DNA of 37,536 nt. It comes from an uncultured Bacilli bacterium (GTDB lineage: Bacteria > Bacillota_I > Bacilli_A > RF39 > UBA660). This document shows positions 17,137 to 25,397 of the stretch, one piece after another. A program made the position numbers and the translations under genes. The DNA lies in NCBI GenBank assembly GCA_910587325.1, contig CAJUKB010000001.1, forward strand, positions 1 through 37,536. The letters run 5' to 3'. Each line of letters opens with the position of its first letter. The first letter of the stretch is position 1. Below the pieces are notes generated by a model that was not told the origin of the DNA, ran no database searches, and was given only the letters and a program-made list of their open reading frames with translations.

Positions 17137-18050
17137 TGATTAGGATGCTCTTCATTATTTACTGCTAAGGAAGAAATAATATTTTCATTGATAGCCCCTG
17201 CACTTCTTTTTGGCAAATCCACTCGCTTTGGCAAGTCAAAAGCGGCACGGCTTGGCATAATAGGCTTAGATTCTTCTACAACTTCTTCCGTTTTTGTTTC
17301 TGCTTCTTCTTTTGTTAAATAAACAGAACTAAATGGTGTAGATGCTTTTTTCAAAGAATCATCTGGTCTTGCAAAGACATCTACTTCACTTTCTTCCACT
17401 ATTGGAGTAATTATCTCTTCAGGGGTTTCAAATGTAGGCTCTTCTAAAATTGTTTCTTCAATTGCATCGTATTTATTTAAAACATCATCAATGGTTTCTT
17501 CTTCACTATTCGGTATTTCATTTTCATTAATTATAGAATTTAAATTATAAATATCAGAAGTTTTAGAAAAATCTTCTTTTTCTAGTTCTTCCATAGTAGG
17601 TTGTTCTTCCATAATATAATCTGTATTTAAAACAATATTACTAGTCACAAAAGGGTCCATTTCTTCTCTTGGAGTTTCCTCATAGTAAGTAGGCTCCTCT
17701 CTTGGAGTATCCAAAATTGTTTCTTCCAATACCGGCTCCCTTTCAAAAATGGATTCTTCTTTTGGGTCCTCTAATGTGATTTTATCTTCATTTATAATTT
17801 CTTCAGTTTCTAAAGAAGAATTTTCATCTAGAGTCATTGCTTCTAAAGTATCATTTGTTATTTCTTCTTTTGATTCTATATTCTCTGTTTTTGTTCTATT
17901 TTCTAATTCTTTTTCTTTTGCAATTCTTGCTTTTTCATCTCTTTTCCCAAAAAATAAAATCACTAAAAATGCAAATGCAAGTATGGTAATTACTATAAAT
18001 AGGCCTATTCCAAAATAATTATTACTATAAAGTTTATATAGGAATTCCAT
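17133..18050 (-). CDS. membrane-anchored acidic protein of unknown function
   Basis: 305 residues from the ATG at 18050, which has AAAGGTGG upstream; the 21 codons before it lack a ribosome site. Residues 13-35 are a single membrane helix followed by GKRDEKARIAKEKE, so the rest is in the cytoplasm by the positive-inside rule. Residues 50-240 are highly acidic, low in complexity and probably disordered, with repeated EEP/TPREE motifs. A short conserved-looking tail reads TPFSSVYLTKEE and FDLPKRVDLPKRS. The layout (short anchor, long acidic linker, C-terminal motifs) is like ZipA or EzrA-type adaptors, but I see no homology. Its position beside yneF and sirA is the only context. Confidence 0.75.
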   Translation of the reverse strand: MEFLYKLYSNNYFGIGLFIVITILAFAFLVILFFGKRDEKARIAKEKELENRTKTENIESKEEITNDTLEAMTLDENSSLETEEIINEDKITLEDPKEESIFEREPVLEETILDTPREEPTYYEETPREEMDPFVTSNIVLNTDYIMEEQPTMEELEKEDFSKTSDIYNLNSIINENEIPNSEEETIDDVLNKYDAIEETILEEPTFETPEEIITPIVEESEVDVFARPDDSLKKASTPFSSVYLTKEEAETKTEEVVEESKPIMPSRAAFDLPKRVDLPKRSAGAINENIISSLAVNNEEHPNQ

Positions 18051-18167
18051 ATTCCCACCACCTTTTATTCTATAAATAAGGATACCATATTCTATTTTAC
18101 AAATCAAGTCCATTTATTATGCTATATAGAAACAAAAAAAGAAAAATTTTCCATTTTCCTTTTTCTC

Positions 18168-18377
18168 TTACATAAACTTATTCATTTGCTTCATCACTTG
18201 GTTTACTTGCTTTTGACTAGGTTTTCTTCCCATACTACTCATCATTGCTTCTATCATTTTTTCATTGATAGGAGGATTTTTTTGCATATATTTTTTCATT
18301 GCAAAACGAGCAGTAAAAAAACCAATGACTAAACCAACCACTAATCCAAGAAGAATTAATAAAATATCGTGTAACAT
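18168..18377 (-). CDS. yneF: YneF family membrane protein (UPF0154)
   Basis: 69 residues. One N-terminal helix with GLVVGLVIGFFTARFAMKKY, then NPPINEKMIEAMMSSMGRKP and SQKQVNQVMKQM, the UPF0154/YneF signature. It lies behind sirA and the transketolase-like gene in the same order as B. subtilis tkt-sirA-yneF. Role unknown. Ribosome site AAGGAGG is well placed. Confidence 0.95.
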   Translation of the reverse strand: MLHDILLILLGLVVGLVIGFFTARFAMKKYMQKNPPINEKMIEAMMSSMGRKPSQKQVNQVMKQMNKFM

Positions 18378-18433
18378 AACTTTCCTCCTTATGTATTTTC
18401 TATTTTACTAAAAAATATGCCAGTTTGTAAAGT

Positions 18434-18850
18434 TTATACCGGTAGTTTTTCTAACCAAAAATAATCTTTGTTTTCAAAATCACATAAAAAGAGATTGCCT
18501 ACAAATTTCAAATCTTCTAAAAAAGCCGGCTTAACAATTGTACTTTCTAAAAGTAAGTAATGATTTCTTACTACCAATTTGGATTCTTCTTTTTTATAAA
18601 AATTGTTGACTTGGTGAATATTTTTAAATTTCGTATAAAAATAATTTTCACGATAATTTTTAAATAGTTGAATATCAAGCGCTTTACTATTTAATTTTTC
18701 TACGAGTTTATAGAATAAATCTACTCCTCTACTAATTTCTTCTTTATCTAAATTGTAAATAAAATCTAGCATACGAAATAATGGATACGGATTATTTTTG
18801 GTTAGGATGGCATACTCTTCTTTAACTTTAAAAATATAGAATGTTCGCAT
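18434..18850 (-). CDS. sirA: sporulation inhibitor of replication SirA
   Basis: 138 residues, small and soluble, opening MRTFYIFKVKEEYA and ending LFLCDFENKDYFWLEKLPV, like the F.F......W.. end of SirA. Identity rests on these ends, on length and strongly on position between transketolase and yneF, as in B. subtilis. SirA binds DnaA domain I and blocks new rounds of replication when sporulation starts. That role would suit this spore-former but is not shown by any single motif. Confidence 0.72.
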   Translation of the reverse strand: MRTFYIFKVKEEYAILTKNNPYPLFRMLDFIYNLDKEEISRGVDLFYKLVEKLNSKALDIQLFKNYRENYFYTKFKNIHQVNNFYKKEESKLVVRNHYLLLESTIVKPAFLEDLKFVGNLFLCDFENKDYFWLEKLPV

Positions 18851-18913
18851 TTTACTTCACCAAATTCAGTATAGAATAGATAGCTTAAAAATAATGTCGA
18901 AAAAAGTGACAAA

Positions 18914-20899
18914 TTATGGATTTAGTAATAATCTTGCCACTTTCATTTTTAAATTTTCATAGTCAAAGCCACATTTTTTTAAAACTTCTCCTTCTTGTCC
19001 ACTATATCCAAAATCATTAAGCCCTAAAATGTATTTTTCATCACTTACAAATAAACCCCAACCAAGCTTACAAGAAGGCTCTATGACAATCGTTTTTACA
19101 TTTTTAGGAAGAACGCCATCTTGATAAGTTTTGTCTTCTTTTAAGAATAGTTCCATACTTGGCATAGAGACTACTCGAATATCTAAGTTTTCACTTCTTA
19201 ATTCAATTGCTATATTTAAAGCGTCTAAAACTTCTCTTCCTGTCGCTATAATAATTCCATCTAATTTTTTTTCTTCTTTTTTTACGATATAACCACCACG
19301 CAGAACCATTTTCGGATGGGTACCTGGTAGTTTTGGCATCACATTTTTACTTAACACTACACTCACTGTTTTTTTATTCTTACATATGTATTCCCAAGTT
19401 CCTAAAACTTCATTAATATCACTAGGACGGAAAGTAACCATGTTTGGAATACTTCGTAAAGTAGTTAGTTGTTCGATAGGTTCGAAGGTTGCACCATCTT
19501 CACTAGCACCTACTCCATCATGGGTAAATAAATACGTTATTGGTAAGTTCATGAAAGCACTCATCCGCATAGAACTTTTCATACTATCTGCATGAATTAA
19601 TTTTGTACTTGCATACGTTTTAAGTCCACTAATAGACATACCATTTAAAATACCAGACATCGCTTCTTCTCTTGCCCCAAAGTTTATGTTTCTACCAAGC
19701 GGTTTTAAAGGAGTTTGGATGCTTGTATTACTTAAATAAGCTTTAGTAGTTGAAGCCATATCAGCACTTCCTCCTAGGATAAACTCCGATTTTCCTGCAA
19801 CCATATTTAAAATTTTATGATTGGTAAGAAGTAAACTCTCACTATAAGTATCCCCTACTTTAAAATTTAAACTTTCAAAAGGAATTTGAAAATCTTTATT
19901 GGTAAGTAAACGCAAGACATTTAATAGTCTATCGTTAGCGGAAGATTTAATTTTATTAAAATAATCTACATGTTCATTGTATTTTTTCCCTACACGCTCA
20001 TTGATTAAATTCTTAACATGTACAAAAGAATCCTTTCGGACTTCAAAAGGAGCAATCGTAATATTTAATTTTCTTTTAATTGCAAAGATATCATCATCAC
20101 TTAAAGGCCCTTCAAAAGAAACATTATTATTTTCATTTCGACTACCACTACCAAGAATGGTATTAAAAATAATAATCGATGGTTTTTTACTTTTTTTAGC
20201 AGTGGTGATGGCTTTATCAATATTTTTTAAATTTTCGGTATCTTTTACTTCACTCGCAAAAAATCCCATCGCTTCAAAACGTGCTTTTATATCTTCTATA
20301 AAGTGAGTAGAAACAGAGCCATCATTCGTGACTTTGGAAACATCGCATAAAATCATGAGTTTTTCTAGTTTTTGCGCTCCTGCAAAAGAAGCAGCTTCAT
20401 AAGATACGCCTTTCATTAAATCAATATCACTACAATAGACATACGTACGATAATCAATTAAGGTTTGGGATTCGTCTTCACTTATTAATATGTTTTCAAT
20501 ATATCTTTCTGCCAAAGCCATTCCAACGGCATTGGCAATACCCATTCCAGGAGTTCCTACTGAGATGTCGACGCCTGGTGTTATTTCATATTCAGGACTC
20601 CCTGGCAATTTTGAATCTATACTTCTATATTGTTTTAAATCGTCTTTTGTTATATTAAATCCGCACATATGTAAAGTAGCATAAAGAAGTGCAGAGGCAT
20701 GCGAAGAAGATAAAACAAAACGATCTCGGTTTAACCAATCGGGATTCCCTGGATTTATATGCATATGTCTTGCATAAAGCGTATATAAAATAGGTGCTCC
20801 GGATAAAACAATTCCTGGATATCCACTTTTCGCTTGGCTTATCATATCAAGTGCAAGTGCTTTTATTTCTGCTATGGCATTATTATCGTTTGTGTTCAT
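18914..20899 (-). CDS. transketolase-like protein, catalytic residues largely lost
   Basis: 661 residues, full transketolase length with all three domains. The framework is clear (FVLSSSHASALLY, GMGIANAVGMALAERY, LMKGVSYEAASFAG, GGSADMAS, THDGVGASEDGATFEPIEQL), but key residues differ from active enzymes: KSGHPG is KSGYPG (Y27), GHPE is GSPE (S101), the thiamine diphosphate GDG is SDI (157-159), the metal-ligand Asn is S188, the VHG histidine is missing near 262, and GPTHQP is GATFEP (F472). Retained are H67, E411, H460 and D468. The gene is intact and keeps the tkt-sirA-yneF position, so it is probably under selection, but classic transketolase activity looks unlikely. A regulatory or changed-substrate role is possible; another true transketolase would be expected elsewhere. 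Confidence 0.88.
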   Translation of the reverse strand: MNTNDNNAIAEIKALALDMISQAKSGYPGIVLSGAPILYTLYARHMHINPGNPDWLNRDRFVLSSSHASALLYATLHMCGFNITKDDLKQYRSIDSKLPGSPEYEITPGVDISVGTPGMGIANAVGMALAERYIENILISEDESQTLIDYRTYVYCSDIDLMKGVSYEAASFAGAQKLEKLMILCDVSKVTNDGSVSTHFIEDIKARFEAMGFFASEVKDTENLKNIDKAITTAKKSKKPSIIIFNTILGSGSRNENNNVSFEGPLSDDDIFAIKRKLNITIAPFEVRKDSFVHVKNLINERVGKKYNEHVDYFNKIKSSANDRLLNVLRLLTNKDFQIPFESLNFKVGDTYSESLLLTNHKILNMVAGKSEFILGGSADMASTTKAYLSNTSIQTPLKPLGRNINFGAREEAMSGILNGMSISGLKTYASTKLIHADSMKSSMRMSAFMNLPITYLFTHDGVGASEDGATFEPIEQLTTLRSIPNMVTFRPSDINEVLGTWEYICKNKKTVSVVLSKNVMPKLPGTHPKMVLRGGYIVKKEEKKLDGIIIATGREVLDALNIAIELRSENLDIRVVSMPSMELFLKEDKTYQDGVLPKNVKTIVIEPSCKLGWGLFVSDEKYILGLNDFGYSGQEGEVLKKCGFDYENLKMKVARLLLNP

Positions 20900-20948
20900 A
20901 AATCTCCCTACCTATTCTTTAGATAAGTATAACAAAAAATGGAAAAGA

Positions 20949-21281
20949 TTAAAACCATTTTGCTACTTTTCCATTTAAAACTTGCTCTTTTTCTTGTAAG
21001 GCATCAAATAAATTAATATTTAAACTATTACAAATCGATATTAAAACGAGGAATATATCGGCGATTTTGAGGGTTGTATTTTGGTAATCTTGGTCCTTTA
21101 AAGAAGTTCTTACTTCTTTCCCTAGTTCTATAACATTAAAAAATAAACGAAACATTTCACTAGAAATATCTTGCTTATCAAAAGTATCTACATTCACATT
21201 TTCTTCTACATACTTTTGAATTAAATCCAAACTATCTTCACGAGAAATAGAAAATAATAATTGTTTTTTACTGATGTCCAT
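20949..21281 (-). CDS. MazG-like protein
   Basis: 110 residues, all helical by composition. EMFRLFFNVIELGKEVR followed by KIADIFLVLISICNSLNINLFDALQEKEQVLNGKVAKWF resembles the MazG nucleotide pyrophosphohydrolase fold (E...EL..E..., E..D......, K...N..R.W). The second acidic cluster, normally EE.aD, is KIAD here, so metal binding may be impaired. It starts two bases after the stop of the small membrane protein and belongs to the LexA-flanked operon, which would fit a role in nucleotide-pool control during DNA damage (inference). Confidence 0.6.
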   Translation of the reverse strand: MDISKKQLLFSISREDSLDLIQKYVEENVNVDTFDKQDISSEMFRLFFNVIELGKEVRTSLKDQDYQNTTLKIADIFLVLISICNSLNINLFDALQEKEQVLNGKVAKWF

Positions 21282-21283
21282 CT

Positions 21284-21436
21284 TTAATCACCTAATGCTA
21301 CTACATAGTAGTCCCTTTCTTCTGTAATTTCTAAATCCTCTAGATATTTAAATCTTGCATTTAAAACAAAAACGCCCAAGATAATCACCGAGTAGAGCAT
21401 AATGGCTCCACAATATTTTGTCATAAATTTTTTCAT
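21284..21436 (-). CDS. 50-residue membrane protein in the yneA position, probably SOS-controlled
   Basis: Starts at the ATG 21436 with AAGGA six bases upstream. One membrane helix (CGAIMLYSVIILGVFVL, residues 9-25), a short basic-acidic tail RFKYLEDLEITEERDYYVV, then the end. B. subtilis yneA, an SOS cell-division inhibitor, is also a single-helix protein divergent from lexA and upstream of tkt. YneA has a LysM domain after the helix; this protein does not. Promoter TTGACA-17-TATTCT (21460-21488) with a LexA box inside its spacer. Function as a division inhibitor is inferred from place, size and control. Confidence 0.72.
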   Translation of the reverse strand: MKKFMTKYCGAIMLYSVIILGVFVLNARFKYLEDLEITEERDYYVVALGD

Positions 21437-21459
21437 ATACATTCCTTCTTTCTGTATTC

Positions 21460-21488
21460 AGAATAACACGTATGTTTGTTCGTGTCAA
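21460..21488 (-). promoter_or_regulatory. promoter of the yneA-position operon
   Basis: Minus strand: TTGACA (21483-21488), a 17-base spacer, TATTCT (21460-21465). Perfect -35 and spacing. The spacer holds a LexA-box-like sequence. Confidence 0.75.
21469..21482. promoter_or_regulatory. LexA box, operon side
   Basis: CGTATGTTTGTTCG; on the other strand CGAAC-N4-ATACG. Eight of ten defined positions of the Gram-positive box CGAAC-N4-GTTCG match. It lies between the -35 and -10 of the minus-strand promoter. Confidence 0.6.
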
Positions 21489-21497
21489 TAAGTTTTG

Positions 21498-21511
21498 TGA
21501 ACATTTGTTTG
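21498..21511. promoter_or_regulatory. lexA: LexA box, lexA side
   Basis: TGAACATTTGTTTG: GAAC-N4-GTTT, one mismatch from GAAC-N4-GTTC. It overlaps the -35 box of lexA, as expected for autorepression. Confidence 0.7.
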
Positions 21512-21537
21512 ACTTTTTACACTCGATGTGTTAACAT
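21509..21537 (+). promoter_or_regulatory. lexA: promoter of lexA
   Basis: TTGACT (21509-21514), 17-base spacer, TAACAT (21532-21537), 22 bases before the lexA start. Confidence 0.6.
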
Positions 21538-21559
21538 GATATTGGAGGTTAAGAATTTA

Positions 21560-22177
21560 ATGAAAGAATTAACTGCAAAACAAACCGAAGTTTTAAATTT
21601 TATTAAAAAATATACAGCTATGCATGGGTATCCCCCTGCTATACGTGAGATATGTCAAGGTTTAGGTTTATCTAGTCCTGCTACTGTGCATGCCCATATT
21701 AAAAACTTAGAAAATGCTGGTGTGATTAAAACAAGCAATAATAAGTTTAGAACGATTGAAATCTTAGTAGAAAATGAATACATAGAAAAAGAAGAAGATG
21801 TGATTAAAGTTCCCCTACTTGGAAAAATTACGGCAGGAAGTCCAATTGAAGCTATTGAGCAACCCAATGAGTTTTTTAATATTCCCGCTTCTTTAGTGCC
21901 AAGAAAAGAAACGGTATTTGCCCTTCATGTGAGTGGTGAATCTATGATTAATAAAGGAATATTTGATGGAGATTATGTCATTGTTCAAAAACAAAAAGTA
22001 GCAAGAAATGGGGATGTTGTTGTTGCTATGACAGAGGATAACGAAGTCACTTTAAAAACATTTTATAAAGAAAAAGATTACATACGCTTGCAACCTGAAA
22101 ATGATACTATGGAACCAATTATTTTACCTAATTGTACAATTTTAGGAAAAGCAATTGGTTTATATAGACAATTTTAA
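21560..22177 (+). CDS. lexA: LexA repressor
   Basis: 205 residues from the ATG at 21560 (TTGGAGG upstream); the 28 codons before it overlap the promoter. Residues 1-65 are the winged-helix domain (LTAKQTEVLNFIKKY, YPPAIREI, SSPATVHAHIKNLE). Self-cleavage site A92-G93 (KITAGSP), catalytic S128 (SGESM) and K166 (TLKTF). Represses SOS genes and cleaves itself when RecA filaments form. Divergent from the small membrane protein, with LexA boxes on both promoters. Confidence 0.96.
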   Translation: MKELTAKQTEVLNFIKKYTAMHGYPPAIREICQGLGLSSPATVHAHIKNLENAGVIKTSNNKFRTIEILVENEYIEKEEDVIKVPLLGKITAGSPIEAIEQPNEFFNIPASLVPRKETVFALHVSGESMINKGIFDGDYVIVQKQKVARNGDVVVAMTEDNEVTLKTFYKEKDYIRLQPENDTMEPIILPNCTILGKAIGLYRQF

Positions 22178-22207
22178 TCAATTCTAGAAATGGAATTGAT
22201 TATTTTA
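22178..22207 (+). terminator. weak terminator after lexA
   Basis: Arms TCAATTC/GAATTGA (22178-22184, 22193-22199), then a T-rich but interrupted tract. Confidence 0.45.
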
Positions 22208-22235
22208 TTGCAATTAAAAAATTTTTTAGTATAAT
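22208..22235 (+). promoter_or_regulatory. promoter of the 22265 gene
   Basis: TTGCAA (22208-22213), 16-base spacer, TATAAT (22230-22235), about 30 bases before the ATG. Confidence 0.65.
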
Positions 22236-22264
22236 ATTTGTTCATTAGGGGGTGTACTAATATC

Positions 22265-22924
22265 ATGGTTTCTTTAGAAGATAAATTTTTTCATGCCATT
22301 GTTCCTTCAGAAGATTTATTATTGGTACAAATAATAGAAGAAGAAAGAAAAATCTTATATCGTATTTTAGAGACGAATAAAATTATGTGTAGAAATTCTA
22401 TTCTTCAAAAATATTATGAAGACGTATCTTTTTCGAGAAGGAATTATAATGGTGATACACGAGTGTCTCTTGCTAAACATATTTCCAAGCATAATAAAGA
22501 AGACGAGGATGAATATTATGTGATTAATAAGAAAACAGAAAACGCATGGCAAATGTATCCTTTTAGTCACGTGGCACTTGTATTAAGTAGTGAATTGCTT
22601 ATGGAAAATGAAAAATATTTATATGGGCCAAGAATTCCTTTTGAAGTACAAGTAGAAGGAGATATTTCTTTGAAATATTTAGAAGCTGTTTCGTTTCCTG
22701 TTGTAAAAGGACTACTTCCATTTTTTGAAGAAACAAAATATCCTCTTTCAACTTATTTACAAGCATTAAAAACATTTGGAATAAGCGATTTTCAAAAACT
22801 TGAAATGATACTTGATGTTTTATTTCGTAAAGAAATTTCTGTTCCATTAGTTAATATTTCTACGGGAAACGAATATCATGACAATATTGAATATCGCAGG
22901 TTAATTCGAAATTTAAAAAAATAA
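22265..22924 (+). CDS. protein of unknown function
   Basis: 219 residues from the ATG at 22265, with AGGGGGTG upstream. Soluble, no membrane segment or signal peptide. Charged, with a mid-region HISKHNKEDEDEYYVINKK and ending NEYHDNIEYRRLIRNLKK. I recognise no family. It has its own promoter and is followed by a strong terminator, so it is a monocistronic gene. Confidence 0.7.
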   Translation: MVSLEDKFFHAIVPSEDLLLVQIIEEERKILYRILETNKIMCRNSILQKYYEDVSFSRRNYNGDTRVSLAKHISKHNKEDEDEYYVINKKTENAWQMYPFSHVALVLSSELLMENEKYLYGPRIPFEVQVEGDISLKYLEAVSFPVVKGLLPFFEETKYPLSTYLQALKTFGISDFQKLEMILDVLFRKEISVPLVNISTGNEYHDNIEYRRLIRNLKK

Positions 22925-22944
22925 AATAACAACAAAAATATTTT

Positions 22945-22976
22945 AAAAAAACTTCTATTTTTTTAGAAGTTTTTTT
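22945..22976. terminator. bidirectional terminator
   Basis: Arms of about 11 bases (AAAAAACTTCT/AGAAGTTTTTT) with a T/A-rich flank each side; shared by the unknown gene and the convergent rhomboid gene. Confidence 0.85.
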
Positions 22977-22980
22977 ATTC

Positions 22981-24120
22981 TTATCTAAACAACATAATGC
23001 TTAGGAATGCTAAGTAAATTACTAATACAATATAGCCATTTAATTGGTCTGCTTTACTTGACTTTCCTGTAATACCAACTGCCATGGTTGTTAAATATCC
23101 ACCAATTAGTCCGCCAATATGAGCAGCATTATCTATTCCTGGTAACATGAAACCTAAAAATAAGTTCATTAATATCAAAGGAACAATTTGCGCACGTAAT
23201 ACATTTCCTAAATACAAACGATAATGATAACCAAAGTATAACATACTGCCAAGAAGACCAAATATCGCTCCACTTGCTCCTACAGAGATACTTGTGGAAA
23301 ACAAAGAAGACATGAGACTTCCACTAATAGCACTTACCAAATAAATGGTTAAAAATTTCTTTTTTCCAATAAAGTTTTCGAGTTGCATTCCAATTACACA
23401 TAAAGAATAAATATTGACAAGTAAATGTATAAGACCCGCATGTAAGAATGTTCCGGAAAGTAATCGCCATATTTGACCATTTTGAATTGCCGGTCCACTC
23501 ACAGCTCCAAGTTTATATAAAGTATAAGCATCCAAATTTCCTTTGCCTATCATAAAACTCACAAAAAATAAAAATACACATAAAGCCATTAAAAGATAAG
23601 TAATAATAATTTTCTTTGGTTTAAATGTTGCTTCGTAAATACGATTATTTTTTTCAGTTTTGGCATTAATATCTTCTGTTACATTAATAATTAAATCTAA
23701 ACCCTTAGTATCTTTTAATAATTTATTTTCAATACCAGGGAAAAATTTTTCCATTTTGCTTGTTTCTTCCATACTTACATCTTTTACAATAACAGATTTA
23801 ATATGTTTATCGTCTTCTAGTTTTACTTCTTCATTTACATCTAAAAATATATTAAATGTATTCATAGAAAAAGATACGGTTTTTTTCTTAATTTGACGCA
23901 TAACATTGTGAATTTTAAACAAATCTGTTTTAAATTGTTCTTCATTATGAATATAATTGGAATTAATACGAACAATTTTATACTTGGCTTCACTATTTTC
24001 TAACCATACTTCATCTTTTACACCATTTACAATAATCGGCGTATAGTTTTCTTCGGTGATAAAATAATGCACCAAACGCATCACAATTTCATCTTTTTTG
24101 GTAATCGTAATTGTATTCAT
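22981..24120 (-). CDS. rhomboid intramembrane serine protease (GluP/YqgP-like)
   Basis: 379 residues from the ATG at 24120, eight bases after AAGGAGA; the ATG three codons earlier lies on top of that ribosome site. Residues 1-165 are a soluble N-terminal domain, as in B. subtilis GluP. The membrane part has the rhomboid marks: WRLLSGTFLHAGLIHLLVNIYSL, catalytic serine in VGASGAIFGLLG and catalytic histidine in AHIGGLIGGYL. It cleaves membrane proteins within the bilayer; substrates unknown. Confidence 0.93.
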   Translation of the reverse strand: MNTITITKKDEIVMRLVHYFITEENYTPIIVNGVKDEVWLENSEAKYKIVRINSNYIHNEEQFKTDLFKIHNVMRQIKKKTVSFSMNTFNIFLDVNEEVKLEDDKHIKSVIVKDVSMEETSKMEKFFPGIENKLLKDTKGLDLIINVTEDINAKTEKNNRIYEATFKPKKIIITYLLMALCVFLFFVSFMIGKGNLDAYTLYKLGAVSGPAIQNGQIWRLLSGTFLHAGLIHLLVNIYSLCVIGMQLENFIGKKKFLTIYLVSAISGSLMSSLFSTSISVGASGAIFGLLGSMLYFGYHYRLYLGNVLRAQIVPLILMNLFLGFMLPGIDNAAHIGGLIGGYLTTMAVGITGKSSKADQLNGYIVLVIYLAFLSIMLFR

Positions 24121-24185
24121 AGATTGCATCTCCTTTTAGTACTATTATTTTAGTATATTTCATATTTTTAGTAAAGAGGTGATTT

Positions 24186-24518
24186 ATGCTAAATTTTTAT
24201 TTAACTATTGGTTTTATGTTTACACACCTTTTTCTTTTATTTCCAATAAAAAGAATTATTTTAGAAGATAAAATAGACAATGATTTTTTGTTTATCTATA
24301 TAAGTAATCTTATTTTACTTCTTGCCTTATGTTACTACTTTATTATTTCTAGTGTTTTGTTTTTTTCTTTTTTTATTTCTCTATTCTTGATGGTATTTTC
24401 TTATTTACTTATTTATCATATCAAAAATCTTCTTGGTAAATACCACCCTTTTAGTCTTCCCTACTTTTTCTTAAGTGTTTATACTTTTGCTAATATATTA
24501 CAATTATGCCTATTCTAA
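24186..24518 (+). CDS. small multi-pass membrane protein
   Basis: 110 residues with about four membrane helices and almost no charged residues outside one loop (RIILEDKIDNDF). AGAGGTG lies well placed before the ATG. Its last nine bases overlap the end of the convergent rluD gene. No family recognised; the strong ribosome site and helix pattern support a real gene. Confidence 0.6.
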   Translation: MLNFYLTIGFMFTHLFLLFPIKRIILEDKIDNDFLFIYISNLILLLALCYYFIISSVLFFSFFISLFLMVFSYLLIYHIKNLLGKYHPFSLPYFFLSVYTFANILQLCLF

Positions 24519-25397
24519 TTCGTTTAAATAGGTTTTAAAAAAGTCTGGAAGTTCACTTTCAAAATGCATTTGTTCTTTGGTAATTGGATGAACAAAATCA
24601 ATCGTTTTGGAATGTAGGAACTGCCCTACTTCTTTTATGATTTGATGCCCATAGACAGGATCGTTGAAGACAGGATAGCCAATGTATTTCATATGGACTC
24701 TTATTTGATGTGTTCTTCCTGTTTCTAAATTTAAATGTACTAATGTATTGTTTTTGTATCGTTTTACTACTTTCAAATAGGTAATTGCATTCTTAGAGTT
24801 TGTAGCTGTTACCGTCATTTTCTTACGATTGCTTTCATCTCTTCCTATTGGAGCATCAATTTTGGCTTCGTTATGGGGTAATACACCACTTAAAAGTGCA
24901 ATATATTCTCTTTTTACAGCATGAACTTTAAAATCATCTGCTAAGATTTCATGGGCCTTATTAGATTTAGCAACAAGCATAAGTCCCGAAGTATCTTTAT
25001 CTAAACGATGGACAATTCCCGGACGATTTTCTCCATTTAGATTACTTAAATTTTGAGTATAATACATAAGTCCATTTGCAAGCGTATTTTCGTAATTCCC
25101 ACTTCCCGGATGAACAATAACACCGGTTGGTTTGTTAATTACCATAATATCTTCATCTTCATAAACAATATTTAAATCCATTTTGGTTGGAACAACATCG
25201 CTTTTGCTTTCATACTCACTTACAATTTCAATGGTATCTCCCCTATTTACTAAGAAACTCGGTTTTACTATAGTTCCATTGACTAGAATATCTCCTGAAT
25301 TTAACATTTTCCCAATAATACTACGTGAATACTCTGTGATTTCACTTAAGTACTTATCTACACGAACTTTATCAATATCTACTTTAAACTTCTGCAT
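24510..25397 (-). CDS. rluD: RluD-family 23S rRNA pseudouridine synthase
   Basis: 295 residues. N-terminal S4 RNA-binding domain (VDKYLSEITEYSRSIIGKMLNSGDILVNG), then the catalytic aspartate in IVHRLDKDTSGLMLVAK and the closing GRTHQIRVHMKYIGYPVFND. Equivalent to B. subtilis YlyB, which also follows lspA. Overlaps the end of lspA by 14 bases. Confidence 0.93.
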   Translation of the reverse strand: MQKFKVDIDKVRVDKYLSEITEYSRSIIGKMLNSGDILVNGTIVKPSFLVNRGDTIEIVSEYESKSDVVPTKMDLNIVYEDEDIMVINKPTGVIVHPGSGNYENTLANGLMYYTQNLSNLNGENRPGIVHRLDKDTSGLMLVAKSNKAHEILADDFKVHAVKREYIALLSGVLPHNEAKIDAPIGRDESNRKKMTVTATNSKNAITYLKVVKRYKNNTLVHLNLETGRTHQIRVHMKYIGYPVFNDPVYGHQIIKEVGQFLHSKTIDFVHPITKEQMHFESELPDFFKTYLNELE

